From Candidatus Methylopumilus planktonicus (GTDB lineage: Bacteria > Pseudomonadota > Gammaproteobacteria > Burkholderiales > Methylophilaceae), in assembly GCF_000981505.1 (NCBI RefSeq), contig NZ_LN827929.1, positions 1 through 64,000 of the forward strand: a stretch of 64,000 nt of DNA, given 5' to 3'. The position numbers were made by a program, and so were the translations under genes. Shown one piece after another: positions 9,421-18,658 of this stretch; the stretch's first letter is position 1, and each line of letters starts with the position of its first letter. Under the pieces are notes generated by a model. That model worked only from the letters and a program-made list of their open reading frames with translations, was not told the DNA's origin and did not search any database.

Positions 9421-9858
9421 TTAAGCGTTAATTGCAAAATTAAGGGCTGCTATATAACCATCCGCACCTAGGCCGCTAATCACCGCGACTGCGATATCAG
9501 AAAAATAGGAGTGATGCCTAAAAGGCTCCCTTGCATATACATTCGATAAATGAACTTCAATAAATGGCACTTTGACGGCTGAGAGCGCATCACGCATTGC
9601 AACAGATGTGTGGGTATAAGCTGCCGGGTTAATAATTAGGAAATCAACTTTGTCATTACTAAGCGACTGGATTTTGTTTACCAAGTCTCCTTCGCTATTG
9701 CTTTGCATGGTTTCAAGCTTAATAGACTTCGCTGATGCTATGGTTTTTAACGCTTGATCGATGTCTTCTAGGGTCTGTTTACCATAGTGCTGTGGCTCAC
9801 GCTCACCAAGAAGGTTTAGGTTAGGCCCGTGCAAAACTAAGATCGATTTTGTTGCCAT
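9421..9858 (-). CDS. aroQ: Type II 3-dehydroquinate dehydratase
   Basis: AroQ converts 3-dehydroquinate to 3-dehydroshikimate in the shikimate pathway. The 145-residue protein starts ILVLHGPNLNLLGEREP, the type II signature with its catalytic tyrosine region (QHYGKQTLEDI). It also shows INPAAYTHTSVAMRDAL and EVHLSNVYAREPFRHHS, which line the active site. It lies 20 bp before accB and likely heads the aroQ-accB-accC-prmA operon. Confidence 0.97.
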   Translation of the reverse strand: MATKSILVLHGPNLNLLGEREPQHYGKQTLEDIDQALKTIASAKSIKLETMQSNSEGDLVNKIQSLSNDKVDFLIINPAAYTHTSVAMRDALSAVKVPFIEVHLSNVYAREPFRHHSYFSDIAVAVISGLGADGYIAALNFAINA

Positions 9859-9943
9859 GTGTTACGTTTTTCTTGAATCTATGGAAGTTAATTTTGCCGA
9901 AAATAAGGTTTTTTGTCTACAAATTAGACGAAATTAAGGAAAA

Positions 9944-10492
9944 TTAAAGGCTTTTAGAGGGTTGCAATAAAGGCTTGAGTATGGCATCCAATTGGTCTTT
10001 ATGTACGCGACCGAGAATCGTTTTCTGGATGTTACCATCTGAACTGATGATTACAGTATAAGGCAAAATACCCTCATTGTTCCCTAAATTTTTACTCAAA
10101 ATCACCCCTTGATCTTCATCTACAAATATAGGGTACGCTACCTTTGTTTTTTGAAGGAAAGATTTCACGGCCTTTTCCTCATCAATTGCAATACCAACTA
10201 CTACAAGGTTTTTGGATTTATTCTCAGCATAGAGTTGGGATAATTCAGGCATTTCTTCACGACAAGGCTCGCACCAAGTTGCCCAAAAATTAAGCACAAT
10301 AGTTTTATCCTGAAATTGTTTGAGGCTTTGAGGCTTGCCATCAGGGTCATTCATTATGGATGAATATAGGGGGGCAGTCGAAGGAGCGTTTTTCTCAGAC
10401 GGCATTAAAAAAATGCGAGAAAAAGAAAAACCTAAAAAAATAATAGCAACCAAATAGATGGCTAAATGAAGTTTGGTTTTATTGATTTTCAT
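9944..10492 (-). CDS. TlpA/ResA-family thioredoxin-like protein
   Basis: This membrane-anchored periplasmic thiol-disulfide protein has an N-terminal membrane helix (about residues 8-28) and a thioredoxin fold with WATWCEPCREEM, cysteines at 74 and 77. TlpA/ResA proteins reduce cysteines, often for cytochrome c maturation. Its start overlaps the end of the upstream dsbD-like gene by 14 bp, so the two are translationally coupled. DsbD would supply the electrons it needs. The substrate is not known. Confidence 0.9.
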   Translation of the reverse strand: MKINKTKLHLAIYLVAIIFLGFSFSRIFLMPSEKNAPSTAPLYSSIMNDPDGKPQSLKQFQDKTIVLNFWATWCEPCREEMPELSQLYAENKSKNLVVVGIAIDEEKAVKSFLQKTKVAYPIFVDEDQGVILSKNLGNNEGILPYTVIISSDGNIQKTILGRVHKDQLDAILKPLLQPSKSL

Positions 10493-12272
10493 GTTGGAGC
10501 GTTTTAAGGTGGTCTAGCATTTGAGATGCGTTCTTATAACCTACAATTCTATAAGTACGCATTTCGTTATGCTGCTTATCAAAAAATAAGATGGCTGGCG
10601 GCCCGTAAAGATTGAAATGTTTTAAGAGGGCTTTATGGTTAGCATTATTTTTAGTGACGTCAACTTGAAGCAAGCTATATTCTTTGAGACGCTCTTTGAC
10701 TTTTGAATTACTAAAAGTAAGTTTTTCGTATTCTTTACAAGATACACACCAGTCCGCATAAAAATCGAGCATGATCATTTTGTTATCGCGCTGATTAAGT
10801 TCGCGAGATAAATCATCGAGACTTTGAATTTGCTTAAAAGGCAAAACAGAAACGTGATTAGGCTTCGTGGCACTAGGAATGTTTTCATTATCTGAGACAT
10901 TTATTTTTTGAAGAGTTAGGCCAAAAAGTAAAATGGAAGCAAGGAGCGTTACAAAAGCTAACACATGAACCCAAGACATCGCTTTATATTTAAAGCGACG
11001 AGCTGCAAAAAATAAATATATAGAGAGTGCGAGTAATAAAGCACTGTAAGCAATCTGATCAAAATGTTCAGGGAATAGTGGACTCATAATAAAAAGGCCC
11101 ATGGCAATTAAGATAAAGCCAATCAGCTCTTTAACAATAATCATCCAATGGCCGCGCTTTGGTAGCCATTGATCAGAAAAAATACCAATGAGAAGAAGCG
11201 GTATGCTCATGCCAATAGACAGTGTAAATAAAGCTAAGCCACCCAAGATAAAATCTTGTGATTGATTGATATAAATGATTGCTCCTGCAAGGGGAGGGGC
11301 GATGCAAGGACTTAATACAAGAGATGAAATCATACCGATAATAAAAACATTAAAATATCTCCCCCCCTCTACGCGAAGGATAGATGTTGCAATGAAATTT
11401 TCAACGAAGTGAGGTAATTTGAGAGCATATAAATCAAACATAGAAAGAGCTAAAAGAATAAAAACAATGCCGAGGATAATCATGAGCAAGGGACTTTGAA
11501 TGCTTGATGAAATTAAATTACCTGATAATCCTGCAAAAATACCTATCAAGGTGTAAGTAAAAGAAACGCCACCCACATAACTCAAGGACAGAAAAAAATC
11601 TTTTAAGCGTGTTTGATGAGAGGGGCGCTTATGTGATGCAAAAATAATACTTGATAAAATAGGAATCATGGGAAGCACACAGGGCGTTAAAGAAAGCAAA
11701 AGCCCTGCAATAAAGAATCCCAATAAGATAAGACCAATGTGTTGTGACTGAAGTAAAAATTGCATCGTATCAACTTCAGAATTAGAGCTGACCGCGTTTA
11801 AGTTTTTGTTTTGAATGTTATCGAATTTAAATGCTTTTGTAATGGGAGCATAACAAAGACCTTTTTGGCTGCATCCTTGATAAGTCAGGCTTATCTCTTT
11901 TGGTGGATGAGTTGGGTCATATGGAATAGATACATCTAAAGTGTCATGGTAAATTTCTGTTTTTCCGAAGTGTGGGTCTGTTTTAATTTCAGCTGTGGGC
12001 AAAAGCATTTGTTTTTGAACAATATGATCAAATTCAACTCTCAATTTATTACGATAAAGATAATAGTCTTTAGCAATAAAAAAGGCCGCCTCGATAGATT
12101 GAGGATTTTTCTTAATTGTTAATTGAAAAGCTTCGTCAGGCGGTAAGAATGCATTTTTATCTTTTAAGATTAAAGAGTCATTAGCATTTGCGCTGTTGAT
12201 GAGTAAGCCGATAAAAAATAAACCAAATAAGATGGTTATTTTTTTTGATAAAGAAAAAATACGGCTAAACAT
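10479..12272 (-). CDS. dsbD: Thiol:disulfide interchange protein DsbD
   Basis: DsbD moves electrons from cytoplasmic thioredoxin across the inner membrane to periplasmic reductases. The 597-residue protein has a signal peptide, an N-terminal domain with GCSQKGLCYAPI, a central multi-helix domain with the two membrane cysteines (TPCVLPMIP and LSPCIAPPLAG), and a C-terminal thioredoxin domain with YADWCVSCKEYE. All six conserved cysteines are present. It overlaps the TlpA-like gene downstream. Confidence 0.96.
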   Translation of the reverse strand: MFSRIFSLSKKITILFGLFFIGLLINSANANDSLILKDKNAFLPPDEAFQLTIKKNPQSIEAAFFIAKDYYLYRNKLRVEFDHIVQKQMLLPTAEIKTDPHFGKTEIYHDTLDVSIPYDPTHPPKEISLTYQGCSQKGLCYAPITKAFKFDNIQNKNLNAVSSNSEVDTMQFLLQSQHIGLILLGFFIAGLLLSLTPCVLPMIPILSSIIFASHKRPSHQTRLKDFFLSLSYVGGVSFTYTLIGIFAGLSGNLISSSIQSPLLMIILGIVFILLALSMFDLYALKLPHFVENFIATSILRVEGGRYFNVFIIGMISSLVLSPCIAPPLAGAIIYINQSQDFILGGLALFTLSIGMSIPLLLIGIFSDQWLPKRGHWMIIVKELIGFILIAMGLFIMSPLFPEHFDQIAYSALLLALSIYLFFAARRFKYKAMSWVHVLAFVTLLASILLFGLTLQKINVSDNENIPSATKPNHVSVLPFKQIQSLDDLSRELNQRDNKMIMLDFYADWCVSCKEYEKLTFSNSKVKERLKEYSLLQVDVTKNNANHKALLKHFNLYGPPAILFFDKQHNEMRTYRIVGYKNASQMLDHLKTLQHENQ

Positions 12273-12416
12273 GAATAACGGCCTTCAATTAATAAGAAAT
12301 AAGTAGATTGGAGTTAATTTGTCACAAAATCGTTCCTTAAGTATTATTCAAACAAGCTCTTAAGCACAACGATCATTTATTACATATAATTCTAACTAGA
12401 TTCATAGAATAACCCA

Positions 12417-12812
12417 ATGCGATTACTTTTTACTATTCTTTTATTGTCCTTCCCAGTCATTGAGATATGGGGCATTTTTAAATTAAGCACTCTTTATGGC
12501 TGGTGGTTTTTTCTTTATATGGTTTTAGTCAGTTATCTTGGTTGGCGGTTAATTAAAGAAGAAAAACAATTAGTTTTTGCAAAGTTTATGGGAGCAATGG
12601 GCCAAGGTGGCAACCCAATTAAAGTCATGATTGGAAGTGCTCGTAATTTATTTGTAGGTCTCTTATTTATTATTCCCGGCGTAATTACAGATCTCTTTGC
12701 AGTCATATTGTTGCTTATTCCTATTAAAAATAACGCTTCTCAAAATATTAATCCATCAGAAGAAGATGTGATCGAGGGCGAGTATCGTCGCGATGATGAG
12801 CTTTTAAAATAA
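12417..12812 (+). CDS. fxsA: FxsA-family membrane protein
   Basis: This is a 131-residue cytoplasmic membrane protein with several hydrophobic helices and the FxsA pattern: an N-terminal PVIEIWGIFKLSTLYGW, a GG-containing middle and IPGVITDLFAVILLLIP. In E. coli FxsA (suppressor of F exclusion of phage T7) is linked to phage exclusion, but its cellular role is unclear. The stop codon overlaps the next gene's ATG (TAATG). Confidence 0.88.
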   Translation: MRLLFTILLLSFPVIEIWGIFKLSTLYGWWFFLYMVLVSYLGWRLIKEEKQLVFAKFMGAMGQGGNPIKVMIGSARNLFVGLLFIIPGVITDLFAVILLLIPIKNNASQNINPSEEDVIEGEYRRDDELLK

Positions 12813-13834
12813 TGAGTTACACCATAAAACTTTTACCAAGTGGCCATGTCTTTCAAGCTAAAGGAAGTCAAACCATTGTAGAGGCCGCCATAGATGAAGG
12901 GATTCATCTACCTTATGGTTGTCGTAATGGAGCATGCGGCGCATGCAAAGGTAAAGTGGTTGAAGGAAAAGTACATTTAGAAGATTATCAATCATCTGTG
13001 ATTTCAGAAGATGAAATTAAAAATGGTATGACATTATTTTGTAGAGCCATCGCTTTAGAAAATTTAACCATCGAAATAAAGGAATTAGCGATTAACAATA
13101 ATATTAGACCTAAAATTTTTCCGGTACGCGTTGAATCATTAGAGGCTCTTACACATGATGTGATGCTTATGAAGTTAAAGCTGCCGAGTACAGACAAACT
13201 TCAATTTGTGGCTGGCCAATATTTAGAATTTTTACTCAAAGATGGGAAAAGACGCGCTTTTTCTATTGCGAGTCCTTCTCACGAGTCTTCCTTGCTTGAA
13301 ATTCACCTAAGACTGATCCCAGGTGGCGAATTTACAGAATATGTATTTAAAGAAATGAAAGAAAAATCTATTCTTCGTGTAGAAGGACCTTTCGGGAATT
13401 TTTACTTACGCGAACATTCTGAAAAAACTATTATTTTTGTAGCTGGCGGAACGGGCTTTGCACCGATTAAGGGCATGATCGAAGAGTCTATTCAAAAAGG
13501 CATGCAGAGACCCATCAAGCTTTATCGTGGTGCTCGCGTGCTGGAAGATTTATATATGGATTCATTATGCAAAAAATGGGCAAATGAATTTTCGCATATT
13601 GAATACATTCCTGTATTGTCTGAATCGCTTGAAGAAGATGCTTGGCATGGCCGCAATGGACTAGTGCATGAAGCTGTATTAAAAGATTTTGTAAATTTTA
13701 ATGACTACCAATTGTATTGTTGTGGCGCTCCTCAGATGGTAGAGGTTGCACATAAGGCATTTATTAAAGCAGGGCTACCAGAGGATGAGTTTTATTCGGA
13801 TGCTTTTACGTTTGCAGCACCCGTAAAAAAATAA
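12812..13834 (+). CDS. 2Fe-2S ferredoxin / FAD-NAD(P)H oxidoreductase
   Basis: This single-chain flavin reductase begins with a plant-type 2Fe-2S domain (residues 1-90; CRNGACGACKGK and a distal cysteine in LFCRA). An FAD-binding domain (RAFSIASPS) and a NAD(P)-binding domain (VAGGTGFAPIKGMIEE) follow. The layout matches CDP-6-deoxy-delta-3,4-glucoseen reductase (AscD/RfbI) and phenol-hydroxylase-type reductases. The partner that accepts its electrons is not evident in the window. It overlaps fxsA by 1 bp. Confidence 0.88.
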   Translation: MSYTIKLLPSGHVFQAKGSQTIVEAAIDEGIHLPYGCRNGACGACKGKVVEGKVHLEDYQSSVISEDEIKNGMTLFCRAIALENLTIEIKELAINNNIRPKIFPVRVESLEALTHDVMLMKLKLPSTDKLQFVAGQYLEFLLKDGKRRAFSIASPSHESSLLEIHLRLIPGGEFTEYVFKEMKEKSILRVEGPFGNFYLREHSEKTIIFVAGGTGFAPIKGMIEESIQKGMQRPIKLYRGARVLEDLYMDSLCKKWANEFSHIEYIPVLSESLEEDAWHGRNGLVHEAVLKDFVNFNDYQLYCCGAPQMVEVAHKAFIKAGLPEDEFYSDAFTFAAPVKK

Positions 13835-13843
13835 ACAGGCATA

Positions 13844-13868
13844 AAAAAGGCGCTAAAAGCGCCTTTTT
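13844..13868. terminator. Bidirectional rho-independent terminator
   Basis: AAAAAGGCGC, a 5-base loop TAAAA and GCGCCTTTTT make a perfect GC-cored stem flanked by A and T runs. It can end transcription from the reductase gene on the plus strand and from the minus-strand side. Confidence 0.92.
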
Positions 13869-13889
13869 CTTTAGTACTGAATAAGCAAA

Positions 13890-13991
13890 TTACTTAGCAG
13901 CTTTAGCATCAGCAGCTGGTTTAGCAGCCTCAGCAGCAAATGCATTTAATGAAAGCAGGAAAAGTTCCTTGAAGCCGAAAGGACTTGCGAA
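13890..13991 (-). pseudogene. Remnant of a small secreted Ala/Lys-rich protein
   Basis: On the minus strand this open stretch reads ...ELFLLSLNAFAAEAAKPAA DAKAAK then stop. It looks like the second half of a signal peptide with an AFA-A cleavage site followed by an Ala/Lys/Pro mature end. No ATG, GTG or TTG lies in frame before an upstream stop, so the N-terminus appears lost. It is placed just before a good terminator, as a live gene would be. The upstream 75 bp toward hemD holds nothing recognisable. Confidence 0.55.
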
Positions 13992-14066
13992 TTAAGTAAT
14001 GTTTAATTAAAACGAGTTTGCAATAGTGAAAAAAAACTCTTAAAAGAGAACGCGAGAAATCTAAAA

Positions 14067-14840
14067 TTAGTGATCGATTGTCTCTAAGAGCTTTTTCATC
14101 ATAGATTGATCAGAAGGCTCGTCCGATGAAAAAGTCATAAAAGACTCCCTCTCAAGAACATTTACCATTCTCGGATGATTGACTATAAAAAGTACGTCCT
14201 TTAAAAAACTCATATCTTTTAAGCGATTTAAACGAATAAACTCCTTACATGCCTCAGAGCTTGTAATAAGAATTGCTGAAATATGAATTTTTTCAGAGAA
14301 AGTTTTAAGTAAATCTAAATTGGTTTGCGGAAACGTGCGGGTATAACATTCTGCGTAAGTAACTTCAGCGCCACGCGCTCTTAATGTTTCAGCTAAAGTT
14401 TCTCGGCCACCCTCGCCTCTGAAGATCACAATTTTTTTATTCTTAATATCATTCATTTCTTCGGTAGCAAGTAAACCCTCGCTATCGAAGTTTTCATCTG
14501 GTATGAGTACATGATTTACATCAAATAATTTCAATGCTTTTTGAGTGGAGGGGCCAATAGCTGCAAACTTTGTCGATTCGGGTAATATATGAAAAGCATG
14601 TTTGACTGCTGGCATACCAAATTGCACCGCATTAGAACTAATAAAAATAGCCCAATCATAATCATTCAATTTTAAAACGATATTTTGGAAAGTTTCGTTT
14701 TGACTTTTTGATTGAATTTCAAGCAAAGGAAATTCGATAGGATGCCCTTGATGATCATTGACCAAGGCTTTGATCTCTCCAGTTTGATGAGAAGGGCGAG
14801 TAATGACAATACCGGTTTGATGGAGTTCTTTTTTACTCAT
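14067..14840 (-). CDS. hemD: Uroporphyrinogen-III synthase
   Basis: HemD cyclises hydroxymethylbilane to uroporphyrinogen III in tetrapyrrole synthesis. HemD proteins are poorly conserved. This one is called from its length (257 residues), the N-terminal GIVITRPSHQTGEI, the AIGPSTQKAL segment and its position: its start overlaps the end of hemC by 4 bp (ATGA). The usual hemX and hemY partners seen downstream in many proteobacteria are absent here; a degraded small gene follows instead. Confidence 0.9.
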   Translation of the reverse strand: MSKKELHQTGIVITRPSHQTGEIKALVNDHQGHPIEFPLLEIQSKSQNETFQNIVLKLNDYDWAIFISSNAVQFGMPAVKHAFHILPESTKFAAIGPSTQKALKLFDVNHVLIPDENFDSEGLLATEEMNDIKNKKIVIFRGEGGRETLAETLRARGAEVTYAECYTRTFPQTNLDLLKTFSEKIHISAILITSSEACKEFIRLNRLKDMSFLKDVLFIVNHPRMVNVLERESFMTFSSDEPSDQSMMKKLLETIDH

Positions 14841-15766
14841 ATAACAAGACTCGCTAAAATTTTATCGGCACCCTGATCAAGAAGTTGCTTCGCAAGCTTT
14901 TCGCCAAGTTTTTCAGCATCTTCAATAGAGCCTTCAATTCTATCTTTAATCATTTCTTTTCCATCTATGGTAGCTACAAAACCTTGAAGCTTGAGTATTT
15001 TATTTTCAATAATTGCATGGGCACCCAATGGAACATTGCAACTGCCACCCAATGTTCTACTCATAGCTCTTTCGGCTAAAACGCAGTAAGCCGACTCTTG
15101 ATGATGCAGAGGCTTTAATAGCTCGACAAGATCCGAACGCACTTTTAATATCTCAATAGCAAGTGCGCCTTGCCCGACAGCAGGAATTGAATTTTCAGGG
15201 GACATGTACTGTCGAATACGTGTTTTTAATTTCAGCCGAATGAGCCCCGCCGCCGCCAATATAATGCCGTGATATTGTTTTTTATCGAGCTTTCTCAAGC
15301 GAGTTTGTAAATTTCCTCTCAATGGCTCAATCACGAGCTCAGGGAACCGACGTTGTAATTGACTTTGTCGACGAAGACTTGAGGTGCCAACAATACTTCC
15401 CGGTGGCAACATTTCGAGTGCCCCAAAATCATTAGAAATAAATGCATCTCTTGCATCTTCTCGTTTACCAATAGCGGCAATCATAAACTCTTCACTCAAA
15501 TGCATGGGTAAGTCTTTAAGCGAATGCACTGCAATATCAGCCTCTTTATTTTGTAATGCGACTTCTAGTTCTTTGATAAAAAGACCTTTACCGCCAATCT
15601 TAGAGAGAGATTTATTAAGTGTTTTATCGCCTTGAGTCGTCATGCCAAGAATAGTAACTTCTAATCTTGGATAAAAAGATAAAAGTTCTGACTTAATATA
15701 TTCGGCTTGCCATATTGCAAGGTCACTTTCGCGCGTCGCGATGGTTATGTGTGTAGGATAGGTCAT
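14837..15766 (-). CDS. hemC: Porphobilinogen deaminase (hydroxymethylbilane synthase)
   Basis: HemC joins four porphobilinogens into hydroxymethylbilane. The 309-residue protein has IATRESDLAIWQAEYIK at the N-terminus, the KGLFIKELEVALQNKEADIAVHSLKDLP core, TSSLRRQSQL, LRGNLQTRLRKLD and the cofactor-binding cysteine in LGGSCNVPLGAHA. All catalytic segments are intact. It is translationally coupled to hemD and divergent from argH. Confidence 0.97.
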   Translation of the reverse strand: MTYPTHITIATRESDLAIWQAEYIKSELLSFYPRLEVTILGMTTQGDKTLNKSLSKIGGKGLFIKELEVALQNKEADIAVHSLKDLPMHLSEEFMIAAIGKREDARDAFISNDFGALEMLPPGSIVGTSSLRRQSQLQRRFPELVIEPLRGNLQTRLRKLDKKQYHGIILAAAGLIRLKLKTRIRQYMSPENSIPAVGQGALAIEILKVRSDLVELLKPLHHQESAYCVLAERAMSRTLGGSCNVPLGAHAIIENKILKLQGFVATIDGKEMIKDRIEGSIEDAEKLGEKLAKQLLDQGADKILASLVI

Positions 15767-15854
15767 ATTTGAATTTAAAACGAATGTGTCATTTTATCAT
15801 AAGCTATGGCATTGAAAATTTAGAAAATCATAAGCTTTAGCATATACTTTCATA

Positions 15855-17249
15855 ATGGCTAAAAAAGATATGAAAAAAGCGAATTGGTCAGGCAGATTTA
15901 ATGAGCCTGTGACTGAACTCGTCAAAAGATTTACAGCTTCTATTGTGTTTGATCACAAACTAGGTCTCCATGATATTGAAGGCTCGCTGGCTCATGCTGA
16001 AATGCTGGCCGCACAAAAAATTATCACTCAAAAAGATTTAAAAGCTATTCAAAGCGGATTACAAAGCATTCAAAAAGAAATTTTAGCTGGCAGCTTCAAA
16101 TGGTCTATAGATTTAGAAGACGTACATTTGAATATTGAAAAAAGATTGACTGATAAAATCGGTGAAGCCGGTAAGAAATTACATACAGGAAGATCCAGAA
16201 ATGACCAAGTCGCAACTGATTTGAGGTTATGGTTAAGAGCAACCATAGATGAAACGATCCAAAAAATTAAAACACTTCAGTTATCCGTTGTTCAGTTAGC
16301 AGATAAGCATCAAAAAACAGTTATGCCTGGATTCACTCATCTCCAAATCGCACAGCCTGTAACCTTTGGCCATCACTTGATGGCTTATTATGAAATGTTA
16401 CAAAGAGATTTGACAAGATTTGAAGACGCAAGAAAAAGAATGAATCAATTACCCTTAGGATCAGCAGCCCTTGCTGGCACAAGCTATCCTATCGATAGAA
16501 ATAAGGTTGCTAAAAAACTTAAATTTGACGGTTTGTGCGAGAACTCAATAGATGCAGTTTCAGACAGAGATTTTGCAATTGAATTTACTTTTGTAGCATC
16601 TTTACTCATGACCCATTTATCAAGATTTTCAGAAGAGCTCATCATGTGGTCGAGCCCTATGTTTGGATTTGTTGAAATTGCTGATAGATTTTGTACTGGT
16701 TCATCCATCATGCCGCAGAAAAAAAATCCAGATGTACCTGAATTGGTGAGAGGAAAAACAGGAAGAGTCACAGGCCATTTAATGAGCCTTCTTATGCTTA
16801 TGAAAGCGCAACCACTTGCCTATAATAAAGACAACCAAGAAGATAAAGAGCCTCTTTTTGATACTGCAAATACTATTTTAGATGTACTCACCATTTATGC
16901 AGACATGCTTAAAAGCATTTCGGTGAATGAAAAAAATATGAAAGAAGCTGCTTTAAAAGGTTATGCAACTGCAACAGATTTGGCCGATTATCTTGTGATC
17001 AAGGGTGTGGCATTTAGAGATGCGCATGAGGTTGTTGCAAAAGCCGTAAATGCAGCTATTAAAAAGAAATGTGATTTATCAGAACTCAAGATAGATGAAT
17101 TGAAAAAATTTAGTAAAGTGATTTCAAGCGATGTGTATAGCTATCTTACCCTCGAGGGCTCAATTAAATCGAGAAATCACATTGGCGGCACATCTTTTGA
17201 GCAAGTCAAAAAATCGATTGAAAAAGCTAAAAAAAGATTAAAACAATAA
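15855..17249 (+). CDS. argH: Argininosuccinate lyase
   Basis: ArgH splits argininosuccinate to arginine and fumarate, the last step of arginine synthesis. The 464-residue protein has WSGRFNEPVTELV, TGRSRNDQVATDLRLW and the signature GSSIMPQKKNPDVPELVRGK. Length is normal. All 20 arginine codons I counted are AGR (19 AGA, 1 AGG), with no CGN. The divergently oriented hemC does use CGN codons. It is convergent with the efflux operon, with only 5 bp between stop codons. Confidence 0.97.
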   Translation: MAKKDMKKANWSGRFNEPVTELVKRFTASIVFDHKLGLHDIEGSLAHAEMLAAQKIITQKDLKAIQSGLQSIQKEILAGSFKWSIDLEDVHLNIEKRLTDKIGEAGKKLHTGRSRNDQVATDLRLWLRATIDETIQKIKTLQLSVVQLADKHQKTVMPGFTHLQIAQPVTFGHHLMAYYEMLQRDLTRFEDARKRMNQLPLGSAALAGTSYPIDRNKVAKKLKFDGLCENSIDAVSDRDFAIEFTFVASLLMTHLSRFSEELIMWSSPMFGFVEIADRFCTGSSIMPQKKNPDVPELVRGKTGRVTGHLMSLLMLMKAQPLAYNKDNQEDKEPLFDTANTILDVLTIYADMLKSISVNEKNMKEAALKGYATATDLADYLVIKGVAFRDAHEVVAKAVNAAIKKKCDLSELKIDELKKFSKVISSDVYSYLTLEGSIKSRNHIGGTSFEQVKKSIEKAKKRLKQ

Positions 17250-17254
17250 TAGTT

Positions 17255-18655
17255 TTAACTATTTTCTGATTTTACAGACCAACCCCCACCTAAAGATTTA
17301 AATAATTCAACGCTCGCAATTAATCTTAACTGCCTTTTTTGAATATAAGCAATCGACGCATCATTGTATACACGCTGAGCATCAAGATATTCCAGATAAC
17401 TTGAATAACCGGATTTGTATCGGTTCGATGCAATATCCATAGCCTTCTTCGCCGCATCTTGTGTGAGTTTTAAATCATTTTCTTGCTCGGTATATTCTTT
17501 TAAAGATACAAGTGCATTATTTACTTCTTTAAAAGCATTTTGTATAGAAGACTCATAATAGCTAAGCGCTTGTTTTTGTTTGGCTGTTGCTTGGCTAACT
17601 TTCGCTTGAGCTCTTCCCGAATCAAAAATTGGTAGTGTCAAGCCTAAACCTATTCCCCATATATCTGAACCAGTTTTATTAACATTTTTTAATTCAGCAC
17701 TCTCTCTTCCAAAATTTGCCGTAAGAATAATATTTGGAAAAAGTGCCGCTTTAGCCACACCAATATTGGCATTCGCTGCAATCATTATTTGTTCAGCTTC
17801 TTTAATGTCTGGTCTTGATTCTAAAAGCGATGAGGGGATATTAGCCGGAGGTATTGGAGGCGTGATCAAAGTGTCCAATCTATTTTCAGGAATATTTAAA
17901 TTCATATCGCCTGACAAAAGAATAAGTTGATTAGAAATGACTTCACGTTGACGAATAAGATCACTGAGTTGAGCAGATAGATTATTAAAAGCTGCTTCTG
18001 CTTGATGAAGATCGAGCGCTGATATAAGACCGCTCTCTAAGCGCTTTTTAGTGAGCTCTAGATTTTCTTTACGATATTCAACATTATCTTTTAAAGCCAA
18101 TATTTGTGAATCGATGCTTCGCAATAATAAGTAATTACTTGCAAGAGTGCTTTGTAAACTTAATACCACAGTGTCTTTTGAATATTGAGATGAAATATAT
18201 TCTGCACGAGCTGATTCTTTTGCTCGACGTAATCTTCCCCAAAAATCTAGCTCAAATGATGTGCCGAGTTGAATATTGAAATTTTTACGAAAAGGTTTTA
18301 CAAAATTTGAGGGGACAATACCAGTTTCAGTGGCTTTAGTACGACTGCCTTGAGACGTTAAATCCACCGAGGGTATCAAAGCCGCTCCTATTTGTTTTAG
18401 GTATGCATCAGCTTCTTCCAGGCGCGCAATCGCAGCATTTATATCTATATTTTTAATTAATGCTTTGTCCATTAACTCATCAAGCGCTGGGTCCTGATAA
18501 AGCTTCCACCAATTATTTAAATCCGCAACTACATTGTCTTTATTAATTTCCTGGCGATAAGCGTTGGGTAAATTAATTTCTGGGCGCTTGTAGTCAGGCC
18601 CAACTAGAGTGCAACTTGCAACCAAAATTAGCGATATTAAAAATATGATTTTCAT
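17255..18655 (-). CDS. Outer-membrane efflux lipoprotein (OprM/NodT family)
   Basis: This is the outer-membrane channel of an RND tripartite pump. The 466-residue protein begins with a lipoprotein signal peptide (lipobox LVASC, Cys about 16), then GPDYKRPEINLP, the typical OprM/NodT start. Two related OEP repeats follow; the first contains LEEADAYLKQIGAALIPSVDL and the second contains IGVAKAALFPNIILTANFG. It is the last gene of the three-gene operon, 3 bp after the RND pump. Confidence 0.94.
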   Translation of the reverse strand: MKIIFLISLILVASCTLVGPDYKRPEINLPNAYRQEINKDNVVADLNNWWKLYQDPALDELMDKALIKNIDINAAIARLEEADAYLKQIGAALIPSVDLTSQGSRTKATETGIVPSNFVKPFRKNFNIQLGTSFELDFWGRLRRAKESARAEYISSQYSKDTVVLSLQSTLASNYLLLRSIDSQILALKDNVEYRKENLELTKKRLESGLISALDLHQAEAAFNNLSAQLSDLIRQREVISNQLILLSGDMNLNIPENRLDTLITPPIPPANIPSSLLESRPDIKEAEQIMIAANANIGVAKAALFPNIILTANFGRESAELKNVNKTGSDIWGIGLGLTLPIFDSGRAQAKVSQATAKQKQALSYYESSIQNAFKEVNNALVSLKEYTEQENDLKLTQDAAKKAMDIASNRYKSGYSSYLEYLDAQRVYNDASIAYIQKRQLRLIASVELFKSLGGGWSVKSENS

Positions 18656-18658
18656 ATT

